The notes under the pieces: generated by a model
Databases searched by the model: none
What the model was told of the DNA's origin: nothing
What the model saw: only the letters and a program-made list of their open reading frames with translations
Program-made: the position numbers and the translations under genes
Source: Caenimonas soli
GTDB taxonomy: Bacteria > Pseudomonadota > Gammaproteobacteria > Burkholderiales > Burkholderiaceae_C
Reading direction: 5' to 3'
Assembly: GCF_013155545.1 (NCBI RefSeq)
Contig: NZ_JABJVV010000012.1
Span: 62,001-126,000 of the forward strand
DNA length: 64,000 bases
Shown here: positions 41,259-50,004 of the stretch, in pieces
How the letters are laid out: each line of letters starts with the position of its first letter
How positions within the stretch are numbered: the first letter of the stretch is position 1

Positions 41259-42634
41259 TCAAAGCGCGGCCAGCTCTTCGAGCGTGATCGGCTTGAGGGG
41301 AGGGCGGATGCGGTAGTGGCCGACCTCGGCCGGAGAGACACCGCGCGCCTGCGCGATGACCTCCGTGACCGTGAGGCCGCAAAGGCGGCCCTGGCAGGGG
41401 CCCATGCCGCAGCGCGAGAAGGCTTTGGTCTGGCTCGGCCCCGCGCAGCCGAGCGCGACCATACGGCGCAACTCGCCGGCCGAGACTTCCTCGCAGCGGC
41501 AGGCGATCACGCCGTCGGCCGGCACGCGGTGCTGGAGCTTGGGACGGTAAAGCGCATCGAGGAAAGGCCGGATGTGAAGCTGGCGACGCAGCGCCGACCG
41601 CAGTGGCTGGGCCGCGCGGTCTCGCTCGCGTTCCGGCAAGCGCCCTGCGCTGTGCGCCGCGGCCAGTGCCGCGAGCTGTCCTTGCAAGGCCGCCGCTGCG
41701 CCGCCGGAAATGCCACGACCGTCGCCGGCGATCAGGAAGCCGTCCAGCGCGAGGCGGCCCCAAGCATCGGCCGTCGGCACCCAGCACAGCTGCTGGTCGT
41801 CCCAGCGGTGCGCGAACCGCAGCGACGCCGTGATCTGGTTGTTCGGCACCACGCCCTGGTGCAGCAGCACGAGGTCGGTCGGGACGCGGTGCGACTTAGC
41901 CCCCAGACGGAAGCTCAGGGCCGTGGCCCGTCGTCGCCTTCCACCGCGAGATCGGTTGCGCCGCGGTAGAAGGGAATGCCGGCGCCCTTGATGCTGCGGA
42001 TCAGCCCCAGGCCCTTCTTCACGTCGCGCCATCCCGCCAGCGCGCCGCCGATGTGGCGCAAGGCCCGCAGGTAGTCGCTGCGCTGCGTGGTGTCGACGAT
42101 GGCGCCGATGCGAACACCGGCCCGCAGGTACTGCCAGGCCAGCAGGTACAGCAAGGGTCCGCAGCCCGCCAGCACGACGGGCTGCGACGGCGCGAGCCCG
42201 GCGCTCTTGAGAAGGATCTGCGCCGCGCCGGCGGTCATCACGCCGGGCAGCGTCCAGCCCGGAATCGGAAACGGCCGCTCCATCGCACCGGTGCACAGGA
42301 TGACCTGGCCGGCCGTGCTGGACCGGGATCGCCCATCCTTCAAGTAGTGGATGACGCGATCGCGCGTGACTTGCCAAACGGCTGCGCCGCCCATGTGACG
42401 CGCCGTCGATTGTGCGAAGCGCTCGACCAGCGCTCGGCCGGCGGCATAGTCGTCGCCGAGCACCTGCAGCCGCTCGACCCCGGCGCGCGCGACGTCGCGG
42501 TAGATCTGTCCGCCGGGATGCGCCTGCTCGTCGAGCAGCGCGACCGACAGGCCCAGTTCGGCTGCGGTGGCGGCCGCTGCGAGACCCGCCGGGCCCGCAC
42601 CCACGACGGCCACGTCTACCGCCTCAAGCTGCAT
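41259..42634 (-). pseudogene. FAD/NAD(P) subunit of an HcnABC/opine-oxidase-like dehydrogenase, frameshifted
   Basis: Reads MQLEAVDVAVVGAGPAGLAA, with QVILCTGAMERPFPIPGW and VVLAGCGPLLYLLAWQYL, up to DLAVEGDDGPRP and a stop near 41915. The homology then continues in another frame (ALSFRLGAKSHRVPTDLVLLHQG) to a C-terminal BFD-like iron-sulfur region with Cys in VIACRCEEVSAGELRR, SRCGMGPCQGRLCG. A single missing base in the GC-rich 41915-41950 stretch explains it. It may be a real inactivation or an assembly error. Operon partner of the two genes upstream; the intact counterpart is at 53224. Confidence 0.85.
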
Positions 42635-42932
42635 GGCGGGCGCCTTCCTGCGAGCGAATCTTCATGCCCGCATGCACTGTCACGAGGCAGGCCTGACGAT
42701 TGGCTACGCCGTCGATTTCCAGCAGGCATTCGAAGCAGACGCCCATCATGCAGAAGGGCGCACGCGGCGCACCCGAGACGGGAGTGGAGCGAAAGCGCGT
42801 CACGCCGGCCGCCAACAAGACGGCAGCCATCGAGCCTTGACCCGGCACCTTCAGGGGGCGACCGTCGAACTCGATGTCAATGAGGAGTGCCGTGACGTCG
42901 GAGATCGGGCGAAAGAGCGGATCAGTGGGCAT
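42624..42932 (-). CDS. 2Fe-2S subunit of an HcnABC/opine-oxidase-like dehydrogenase
   Basis: 102 residues from ATG 42932 (MPTDPLFRPISDVTALL). Small ferredoxin-like subunit: FDGRPLKVPGQGSMAAVLLAAGV, then Cys residues in APFCMMGVCFECLLEIDG and RQACLVTV, the C-x4-C-x2-C plus distal C pattern of HcnA/OoxC-like subunits. It overlaps the upstream flavin subunit by 11 bp and the downstream subunit by 11 bp, so the three are made together. It carries electrons between the flavin subunits. Confidence 0.85.
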   Translation of the reverse strand: MPTDPLFRPISDVTALLIDIEFDGRPLKVPGQGSMAAVLLAAGVTRFRSTPVSGAPRAPFCMMGVCFECLLEIDGVANRQACLVTVHAGMKIRSQEGARHAA

Positions 42933-44064
42933 GATGGTGGTCCAGGGCCGGTGTCGAATGGTCGGCGACGGAGAAGCGCTCGACCCGAAAGGCCTCCAAC
43001 TCCTCGGGTGCGGCCGCGCCGTTGATCCACGGGGCGATTCGAAAAGCATGGGCCGCCGCCAGGGTCACACCGCTGTGGCAAGTGACGACGTAGGCGCCGG
43101 GGCAGGACTTCGATTCCTGGTAGATCGGATAGCCGTCGGGCGTCATCACCCGCAGCGCGCCCCATACCCGAACCACGTTGAGCTGGCCGATCACGGGAAA
43201 ACTCGCGACGGCGCGGCGCGAGAGTTCGGCCAGCGTCTTGCTGGTCGTGCTGTCGTCGAAGCCCGCATCTTCCATGGACTCGCCGATCTGGATGCCGCCC
43301 TCGTCGGTCTGGCGGATATGGCCCGTCGGATGGTCGAGGATTTTTTTGCACCGCTCCGTGATGATCAATTGCCCGCGATTCGGACGCACCGGCGCATGCA
43401 GGCCCACTTGCCCGGCCAGGCCTGCATTGCCCAAGCCTGCTGCCAGCACCAGCTTGGGCGCGCGAAACTGCCGGCCGCCGCTGTGCGCAGTGAACACCCC
43501 GTCTGCGTACGTGATGCGCTGCACCCCGTGGCCGGTCTTGAGCATCACCCCTCGCTGCGCGCACGCGGTGTGCAAGGCGCGCAGCAGCTTGAGCGGATTG
43601 ACGTGGCCGTCCATCGGCGAGTAGCTGCCACCGATCACGGTCGGTCCGATATGGGGCAATCGCTGCAATAGGGCCGCGCGGTCCAGGATTTCATACGGGT
43701 AGTCGCCGCCTGCTTCATCGGCAACGGCGGCAAGCCGCTCGCGCCGCGCCTCGAGTTCGGCCTCGGAAAAGCACAGCGTGAAAGCACCCATCTGCCTGGC
43801 CTGGACATCGATGCCGGTTTGCTCCTGGAGTTGGGCGGCCAGCGCGGGCCATTGCCGGGCGGATTCGCGCGTCCAGCGGGCATATTGGGGAAAGCCGCGG
43901 CCCTTGCCATGGACCCAGATCAGGCCGAAGTTCCCGCGCGACGCGCGAAACGCATCGTCGCCTTCGTCCAATACGGTGATGTGCTTGCCGGGCTGCGCCA
44001 GTCCATAGGCCAATGCCGTGCCGACCAGGCCGCCGCCGATCACGATCACATCGCTAGCAGGCAT
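42922..44064 (-). CDS. DAO-type catalytic flavin subunit (HcnC/OoxB/D-hydroxyproline dehydrogenase-like)
   Basis: 380 residues from ATG 44064 (MPASDVIVIGGGLVGTALAYGLAQ); TTG 44073 is possible. FAD motif at the N-terminus, RASRGNFGLIWVHGKG, then SYSPMDGHVNPLKLL, VRPNRGQLIITERC, VRVWGALRVMTPDGYPIY and a C-terminal VVTCHSGVTLAAAHA that contacts flavin. In this three-subunit class it is the dehydrogenase for opines, glycine, D-hydroxyproline or sarcosine-like substrates. First of the trio; 9 bp downstream of a small gene. Confidence 0.88.
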   Translation of the reverse strand: MPASDVIVIGGGLVGTALAYGLAQPGKHITVLDEGDDAFRASRGNFGLIWVHGKGRGFPQYARWTRESARQWPALAAQLQEQTGIDVQARQMGAFTLCFSEAELEARRERLAAVADEAGGDYPYEILDRAALLQRLPHIGPTVIGGSYSPMDGHVNPLKLLRALHTACAQRGVMLKTGHGVQRITYADGVFTAHSGGRQFRAPKLVLAAGLGNAGLAGQVGLHAPVRPNRGQLIITERCKKILDHPTGHIRQTDEGGIQIGESMEDAGFDDSTTSKTLAELSRRAVASFPVIGQLNVVRVWGALRVMTPDGYPIYQESKSCPGAYVVTCHSGVTLAAAHAFRIAPWINGAAAPEELEAFRVERFSVADHSTPALDHHHAH

Positions 44065-44073
44065 GTATTCCAA

Positions 44074-44280
44074 TCAGCGGGACATCCTGCAACTCTCCAG
44101 GGCCGGGGGAGCCATGTCGCGGCCAACCAAGGCGCGCGCAAAGAGATAGTCGTTGCGCACCCGTTCGCTTAACTGGTTCATGTCGACATGGCCCGCGGGA
44201 TTGCATGGAAACGCGTAGCACCGCCCATCGACAAGGGACTGGAAGCGCAGCTCGTATTGCGGCATTGTCTGATCGCTCAT
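44074..44280 (-). CDS. small conserved hypothetical protein
   Basis: 68 residues from ATG 44280 (MSDQTMPQYELRFQSLVDG). It contains YAFPCNPAGHVDMNQLSERVRNDYLFARALVGRDM, a soluble, mostly polar sequence with no metal motif or membrane helix. Family not recognised. Nine bp upstream of the DAO-type subunit and probably cotranscribed with it, so it may be an accessory of the three-subunit dehydrogenase. Confidence 0.6.
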   Translation of the reverse strand: MSDQTMPQYELRFQSLVDGRCYAFPCNPAGHVDMNQLSERVRNDYLFARALVGRDMAPPALESCRMSR

Positions 44281-44456
44281 TTCAGGTCTCCTGCACGCCC
44301 TGCGTGTGTTCACGCAATCAAGGTGGGTTCATGCAAACAAGATTACGCCGCCTTCGCAGTACATGGCGTCGCATGCGCGCGCAGGAGCAGCAGCAAATAC
44401 CGGATGCGGCCCGCACGCGGCCAAAACTGCGGAATGAACTCCGCCACCGTGCGAAC

Positions 44457-44503
44457 GACAAGACCGTCCAATCGCCGGCAGCACGGCGGAGCTAACTTCG
44501 CGC
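44457..44503 (+). promoter_or_regulatory. bipartite upstream motif shared with the cupin operon (copy 2)
   Basis: GACAAGACCGTCCAATCG at 44457-44474, a 16-nt spacer, then GCTAACTTCGCGC at 44491-44503. Box 1 differs from 13448-13465 at two adjacent bases; box 2 is identical. The bicupin ATG lies 44 bp beyond. Confidence 0.6.
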
Positions 44504-44546
44504 CTTCGGAAGTTGTGAATTCATCGCGCGATGTGCAGGAGCAAGA

Positions 44547-45266
44547 ATGACCGTGGCCCTCGTGCTGCACCGTGCCGACGGCGCACCCGTTTCAACCTCT
44601 TTCCGCAGGGCGGCGTTCGGCAAAAGCGATCCCTTTGCGCGGCATCGCGAGATCGCCTGGGACGGGCCCGACTCGATGGTCGCGGGCCGGACCAGCTTCA
44701 TCGGTGAGATCGAAGTCGCGAGCTTTCCCCACATCGAAACCATCGTCGTGGTGGAGGGTGAGCTGACCCTGACGGCGGCCGGGGCGGCCCCGCTGGTGCT
44801 CGGTCCCCAGACGGGTGCCGTCATCGGATGCGGTACGGCGCTTCGCATCCTGGCCGGATCCCGCGCGCGGTTCGTGTTTTGCGCGGCCGCCTGCGACAAG
44901 CCGACGAAGCGCGGCCTTTTCCCTCTGCGCGCCGACGCCGATTTCAAGCCGTCCGCGTCGCTGCCGGCCGAGGTGCTCCTGGGCCCGGCGCCGCAATGCC
45001 GCAGCGACAACGTCTTCACCGACGACGGCGCGGACTACCGCGCGGGAACCTGGGATTCCACGCCCTACCACCGGATCGTTCGCCCGCACCGCGTGAACGA
45101 GTTCATGCATCTGCTGGCCGGCAGCGTGCGGTTCGCGGCCCCGGATGGCGGCGTGCTGTCGGCGGGCGCCGGCGATGCGCTTTTCGTGCCCAAAGGCGCA
45201 CCGACCGGATGGGAGAGCAGCGATCGCGTGGCGAAGTTCTACGTGATCCAAGCTGTCCAGGCTTGA
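44547..45266 (+). CDS. bicupin protein of the DUF861 type
   Basis: 239 residues with two cupin halves: residues 1-110 (ARHREIAWDGPDSMVAGRTSFIGEIEVASFPHIETIVVVEGELTLTA) and 130-239 (DDGADYRAGTWDSTPYHRIVRPHRVNEFMHLLAGSVRFAAPDGG, then AGDALFVPKGAPTGWESSDRVAKFYVIQA). The second half resembles the single-domain cupins at 13523 and 16763, as if one were fused to a partner. Good ribosome-binding site (GCAGGAGCAAG). It is followed 8 bp later by a decayed GNAT gene. Function unknown; ligand or metal sensing or isomerase activity is possible. Confidence 0.8.
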   Translation: MTVALVLHRADGAPVSTSFRRAAFGKSDPFARHREIAWDGPDSMVAGRTSFIGEIEVASFPHIETIVVVEGELTLTAAGAAPLVLGPQTGAVIGCGTALRILAGSRARFVFCAAACDKPTKRGLFPLRADADFKPSASLPAEVLLGPAPQCRSDNVFTDDGADYRAGTWDSTPYHRIVRPHRVNEFMHLLAGSVRFAAPDGGVLSAGAGDALFVPKGAPTGWESSDRVAKFYVIQAVQA

Positions 45267-45274
45267 TATCGCCA

Positions 45275-45513
45275 ATGACCACCACAGGCGTCAGCTACCG
45301 GCGGATGAACGCCGATGACCTTCCCTCGGCGAACGGCCTGACGCAGGTGTTGCGCTGGGCGCACCGACTGGAGGACTGGCAGTTCCTGCACCGCCTGGGC
45401 GCGGGTTTCGTGGCGCAGGAATCGTGCAGCACCAGGGCACCATGAAGAAAACGGCCCCGATTGCACTGGCCGCGGGAGAGCGAATCCGCCCGGTCGTCCA
45501 CGCTGGAACCTAG
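45275..45513 (+). pseudogene. remnant of a two-domain GNAT acetyltransferase gene
   Basis: Starts MTTTGVSYRRMNADDLPSAN and RWAHRLEDWQFLHRLGAGFVAQE, which matches residues 20-65 of the intact protein at 9483-10382. After a shift in frame, IVQHQGTMKKTAPIALAAGE and RIRPVV match the linker before the second domain (VRQHQGLAAPAQLVALAPGE RLRPL), and the frame ends at a TAG at 45511. The acetyl-CoA site and the whole second domain are lost. Non-functional. Confidence 0.8.
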
Positions 45514-45623
45514 CCGATCACGTGGTTGCCGGAACTTTGCGCGGCCTGGTTTTTCCGGCGTTGATTTAGTTATTCAATGCAACTATATTGACATCCATCC
45601 GGAAACCTGTCTCTCCTATTCCC

Positions 45624-46486
45624 ATGGCCCACGCCCCCCTGCCAGGACCCGACGGCCTGTTCACCGTGACCGTCCCACCGCGCTTCGGTGTCGACAGCAG
45701 TGCCGTGGGCTGGCGTGGCGCTTTTTTCACGGACCTCCAAGCCGCCCCGCAGGGCATAGTCGATCACTGCCATGTGCGCTTCAGCGTGCAACAGTCGGCC
45801 GTGCCGATTCAGATTCGCGAGCTGCGTGCCGGCGCCGCGTGGACCACCGCGACGCCGGGCGTTGGCGTCTGGCAACCGGGTGACGAACAACGCTTCGAGT
45901 GGCGGGGCGGTGGAAGCCGGCGGTTTCTCTTTGTTGATCCGGCCATGGTCGAGCAGGTTCTGGACCGCCCGGCCGCTCCACAAACCTCACGCCGAGGGCC
46001 TGCTGAGGTCATCGCTTCTCCTCTTGCGGCGACGCTTCTACAGGCACTGGTGCACGACTTGCAGGACGGCAGCCCCGGGGGGCCACTCGTGGGCGACAGC
46101 GTGATCGTCGCGCTGGTGGTCCACCTGTGGGGAACCGGGTCGGACCGGCGTGCGGGTATTGGCCTTTCTGCTGGTGCGTCCAAGCGTGTGCTCGCCTACA
46201 TCGAGGAGCGGCTGGACACGCCGGTGAGCCTGGCCGAGCTGGCGGACCTGGCCCGCATGAGTGTGCGGCACTTCTGCCGGGCTTTTCGTGCGAGCATGGG
46301 CTGTTCTCCCCACCAGTACCTCCTGCGCGCCAGCGCGTCGAGCGAGCCAAGTCGTTGATCGCCACACGGGAGATGGCACTGTGCGACATCGCGCAGGCGG
46401 CCGGTTTCACCGACCAAAGCCAGTTGACGCGCACGTTCCGAAAGCAGATGGGCATCACGCCCGCCGCCTACCGCGCCGGCCGCTAG
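45624..46486 (+). pseudogene. AraC-family regulator with a single-base frameshift
   Basis: From ATG 45624 (MAHAPLPGPDGLFTVTVPP) the frame holds an N-terminal sensory half and the first HTH (LDTPVSLAELADLARMSVRHFCRAFRASMGCSPHQYLLRA), then stops at 46358. The rest of the second HTH continues in another frame from about 46325 (QRVERAKSLIATREMALCDI, then AQAAGFTDQSQLTRTFRKQMGITP) to 46484. The expected ...RAQRVERAK... is restored by one extra C in the CC run near 46326. It may be a true mutation or a homopolymer sequencing error. Divergent neighbours suggest that it once controlled the esterase gene downstream. Confidence 0.78.
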
Positions 46487-46620
46487 CCGCCCGCCTACCC
46501 GGCCATGGCCGGATTCGGCCACCCTGGCCCGAAGCGCCAAGACTCCACGGATGCCCGCGCCTAGATTGGGGCCCGTCCGGGCATCCCGCCCGGCCCGCAC
46601 GAAAACGCCGGAGACAAATT

Positions 46621-48294
46621 ATGAAGTGCAGAATCACCTTTCACACCGCCGCCGCCATCACGCTGGCCGCAACGATCGCCGGGTGCGGCGGCGGGAGCGG
46701 GGCGGCCGCATTGAGTTGCGAAGCCATCACCAGCGCGTCGCTCGGCATCGCCGGCCTGAAGGTCGCATCGGCCGTCAGCGTGGCCGCGAAATCCGACGGC
46801 GCGACGGCAGCCGAGAACTATCCCGCGCATTGCCGCGTGCAAGGCAGCATCAACGATCGCACCGGCATCGACGGAAAACCCTATGCCATCCGCTACGAAG
46901 TCCGCTTGCCGGAGGCCTGGAACGGCAAGTTCTTCTTCCAGGGCGGCGGCGGCACCAACGGCTTTCTGGCACCTGCCGTGGGAAGCCTGGTCAATTCCTC
47001 CGAGTCCAATGCATTGAGCCAGGGCTACGCGGTCGCCAGCACCGACGGCGGGCACAACGGAGGGCAGGCCGACGTAAGCTTCGGCCTCGATCCGCAAGCG
47101 CGATCGGATTACGGCTACAACGCGGTCGGCACTTTGACGCCCGCGGCCAAGCAGATCATCTCGCGAAGGTATGGGCGCGCGCCGGACCGCTCGTACCTGA
47201 TGGGCTGCTCCAACGGCGGGCGCGATGCGATGGTCGCGGCCACACGCTTCGCCGACCAGTTCGACGGCATGGTGGCCGCCAACCCGGGGTTCAACCTGCC
47301 CAAGGCCGCCATCGCCCAGCAGTGGGACACGCAGCAGTTCATGTCCGCGGGCGCAGGCCAGCTCCCGAAAGACGCCTTCCCGCCATCGGTGCTGAGCGCG
47401 GTGTCGAACCGCATCCTCGCGAAGTGCGACGCGCTCGACGGCGCGGCTGACGGCATCGTCAACAACCGCAGCGCTTGCCAGGCGGCGTTCAACCTCGACA
47501 CCGACGTTCCCACCTGCACCGGCGCGCCCGATGGCACCTGCGCGACCGCGGCCCAGAAAACGGCGCTGCAGAAAGTCTTCGGCGGGGCGAAGAACGGCGC
47601 CGGCCAGGCCCTGTATGCCTCGTTCCCGTGGGACGCCGGAGTTTCCGGCGCCAACTGGCGCTTCTGGAAGCTGGACGCGGGCTTCGCACCGCTGCCGTTC
47701 AACACCTTGATCGGCGCCGGCGCGATGGGCTACATCTTCACCTCGCCGCCCGATGCCCCCAACCTGGCCGACGCGGGCCTGGGCTACCAGCTCGGCTTCA
47801 GCATGGACACCGATGCGCCGAAGATCTTCGCGAAGAACGCCGTGTTCAAGGAGTCGGCGATGGACTTCATGACGCCCGTGAATGCGACCCAGCTGTCGGC
47901 CTTGAAGAACCGCGGCGGCAAGCTGATCGTCTACCACGGCACGGCCGACCCGGTCTTCTCGCCCAACGACACCATCGCGTGGTACGACGCCCTCAACGCG
48001 GGCGACAGCACAGCGCAGGGATACGCGCGCCTGTTCCTCGTGCCGGGCATGAACCATTGCAGCGGCGGCCCGGCGACGGACCGGTTCAACATGCTGGCGG
48101 CCCTGGAGAACTGGGTCGAACGCGGAACGGCGCCCGAGTCCGTTGTTGCGAAGGTCAATCCCGCCGACCCTGACGTTGTGACCAAGGGATGGCCCGCGAC
48201 CCGCACTCGCCCGCTGTGCGCCTATCCCAGGCAGGCCATGCTGAAAGCCGGGGCGACGGATCTCGAAAGTGCGAGTTCCTTCGTCTGCCAGTGA
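46621..48294 (+). CDS. tannase/feruloyl esterase family lipoprotein
   Basis: 557 residues. A lipoprotein signal peptide with lipobox LAATIAGC (Cys22 region) makes it a probable periplasmic or outer-membrane lipoprotein. Tannase-family catalytic motifs: nucleophile Ser in SYLMGCSNGGRDAM (Cys before Ser is the disulfide Cys of the family), Asp in YHGTADPVFSPND, and His in LVPGMNHCSGG with its paired Cys. Serine hydrolase of gallate, ferulate or mono(hydroxyethyl) terephthalate-type esters. Stands alone. Convergent with the SBP gene at 48322 across a 27-bp gap. Confidence 0.92.
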   Translation: MKCRITFHTAAAITLAATIAGCGGGSGAAALSCEAITSASLGIAGLKVASAVSVAAKSDGATAAENYPAHCRVQGSINDRTGIDGKPYAIRYEVRLPEAWNGKFFFQGGGGTNGFLAPAVGSLVNSSESNALSQGYAVASTDGGHNGGQADVSFGLDPQARSDYGYNAVGTLTPAAKQIISRRYGRAPDRSYLMGCSNGGRDAMVAATRFADQFDGMVAANPGFNLPKAAIAQQWDTQQFMSAGAGQLPKDAFPPSVLSAVSNRILAKCDALDGAADGIVNNRSACQAAFNLDTDVPTCTGAPDGTCATAAQKTALQKVFGGAKNGAGQALYASFPWDAGVSGANWRFWKLDAGFAPLPFNTLIGAGAMGYIFTSPPDAPNLADAGLGYQLGFSMDTDAPKIFAKNAVFKESAMDFMTPVNATQLSALKNRGGKLIVYHGTADPVFSPNDTIAWYDALNAGDSTAQGYARLFLVPGMNHCSGGPATDRFNMLAALENWVERGTAPESVVAKVNPADPDVVTKGWPATRTRPLCAYPRQAMLKAGATDLESASSFVCQ

Positions 48295-48321
48295 GAAGCC
48301 GCGAGGCGGGCATCGGCGTAG

Positions 48322-49944
48322 TCATGTATCCAGCCAGACGTGTTCGGCGAACGTATAGCCCATCATCCCGCCGAGCGGGATCGGCGTCAGCCCCTTGAGC
48401 TTCTTGCTGTGGCCGTCGATGTTCGACATGAAGAACGGGATGCCGATGCCGCTGCCCTCGTGGATCATCACCTGCATGTCGGCGTATATCTGAGCGCGCT
48501 TTGCAGTGTCGGGCTCGCCGCGCGCGGCGACGAGCAGCTGGTCGAACTTCTCGCTCTTCCACGCCGATTCGTTCCACGGCGCATCGGACTTGAAGAAGGA
48601 CGTAAGGAGGACATCGGCGCTGGGGCGCGGGTTGACCGCGCCGAATCCCACCGGATGCTTCATCCAGTGCTGCGACCAGTAACCGTCCGCCGGCATGCGG
48701 CGCACGTCGAGGTTCATGCCGATCTGCTTGGCCGCGTACTGCAGCACCAGCCCGATCTCGACCGAGCTGGTCGCGGCAGGCGACACCACCATGGGCACCA
48801 CCGTGCTGCCGATGCCTGATTTCTGGAAGTGGAACTTCGCCTTGTCGGGGTCGTACGCCCGCTGCTTGAGGCCGTTGAAGTAGAAGCGGTTGCTGGGATC
48901 GATGGGTTGGTCGTTGGCCACCACCCCGCGACCGATCATGATCGACTTGAGCATCTGCTCACGATTGAACAGGTACTTGAGCGCCTTCACGAAGTCCGGG
49001 TTGTTGCCGGGCGCGCTGTCCAGGCGAACCACCATGTCCGTGTAGGTGCCGGCTTTCGTCTCGAAGATCGCATGCTTGCCGGTGGCGGTGATGCGATCGA
49101 TCGAGCGCGGGTTCACCGATCCGACCAGATCCAATTCACCTGCCAGCAGTGCATTGATGCGCGCCGATTCATCGCCGATTCCGACGTATTCGATCTCGTC
49201 GACGTAGGGCCGGTTCGGCTTCCAGTAGTTGTCGTTGCGGATGGCCAGAGAGCGCACGCCGGGCTTGAATTCCTTGACCTTGTAAGGCCCCGTGCCGATG
49301 CCGGCGTTGAAGTCGGTTGTGCCGTCCTTGACGATGTGGAAGTGATACGTGCCCAGGACCACCGGCAGGTCCGCGTTCGGCGTTGCGAGGCGGATCGTCA
49401 CTTCATTCGGACCGGTGGCGGTCACCTCGTCAATGGGGTCGGCCAGCACCTTGGCCTTCGAGGCCGTCGCGGGATTCTTGTGGCGCATGATCGAGAAGAT
49501 CACGTCTTGCGGCGTCAGCGGCTTGCCGTCGTGGAAGGTCACGCCCTTGCGCAGCTTGAACACCCAGGTCTTCGCGTCCTTCGTCGCGAACTCCTCGGCC
49601 AGGGACGGCTGCGGCGTCAGGCTGCCGTCCAGGTACGTGAGCCCGTTGTAGAACATGAACCCGCGGATGTAGTCGGTGTGGTTCGACTGCTTCGCCGGGT
49701 CGAGCGTGTCGCTCACAGCTGCGGTGGCGCCCGCCACCTTGATGCGCCCGCCCTTCTTCGGCGTTTCGGCAGCGTGCGCGTTGCTCGCCACTGTCGCAAT
49801 GCCGCTCGCAAGCGCGGCCTGCATGCCGCCGGCCATCAGCATCGTGAGGACGTCGCGCCGGCTCGCCCCACGCTTCAACGCGTCGTGGATGCGCGTGCTG
49901 TCTGCCGGACCGATCAATAGATCGAGCTCTTTGCGTTCGTTCAT
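48322..49944 (-). CDS. ABC transporter substrate-binding protein, peptide/opine type (SBP_bac_5)
   Basis: 540 residues, closest to 33247 (same N-terminal extension NERKELDLLIGPADSTRIHDA, then SRRDVLTMLMAGGMQAALASGIATVASNAHA). Mature core: TLDPAKQSNHTDYIRGFM, VTFHDGKPLTPQDVIFSIMRH, GTGPYKVKEFKPG, LDVRRMPADGYWSQHW. It follows a broken Bug SBP, an M19 dipeptidase and the three-subunit dehydrogenase on the same strand, 60 bp after the pseudogene. No permease or ATPase of its class in the window. Confidence 0.93.
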   Translation of the reverse strand: MNERKELDLLIGPADSTRIHDALKRGASRRDVLTMLMAGGMQAALASGIATVASNAHAAETPKKGGRIKVAGATAAVSDTLDPAKQSNHTDYIRGFMFYNGLTYLDGSLTPQPSLAEEFATKDAKTWVFKLRKGVTFHDGKPLTPQDVIFSIMRHKNPATASKAKVLADPIDEVTATGPNEVTIRLATPNADLPVVLGTYHFHIVKDGTTDFNAGIGTGPYKVKEFKPGVRSLAIRNDNYWKPNRPYVDEIEYVGIGDESARINALLAGELDLVGSVNPRSIDRITATGKHAIFETKAGTYTDMVVRLDSAPGNNPDFVKALKYLFNREQMLKSIMIGRGVVANDQPIDPSNRFYFNGLKQRAYDPDKAKFHFQKSGIGSTVVPMVVSPAATSSVEIGLVLQYAAKQIGMNLDVRRMPADGYWSQHWMKHPVGFGAVNPRPSADVLLTSFFKSDAPWNESAWKSEKFDQLLVAARGEPDTAKRAQIYADMQVMIHEGSGIGIPFFMSNIDGHSKKLKGLTPIPLGGMMGYTFAEHVWLDT

Positions 49945-50004
49945 GTCATGTCTCCGGTAGGGTTGGAGGGTTGGAGGGATCAGAAAGGCGCGAGTATCTT
50001 GTTC

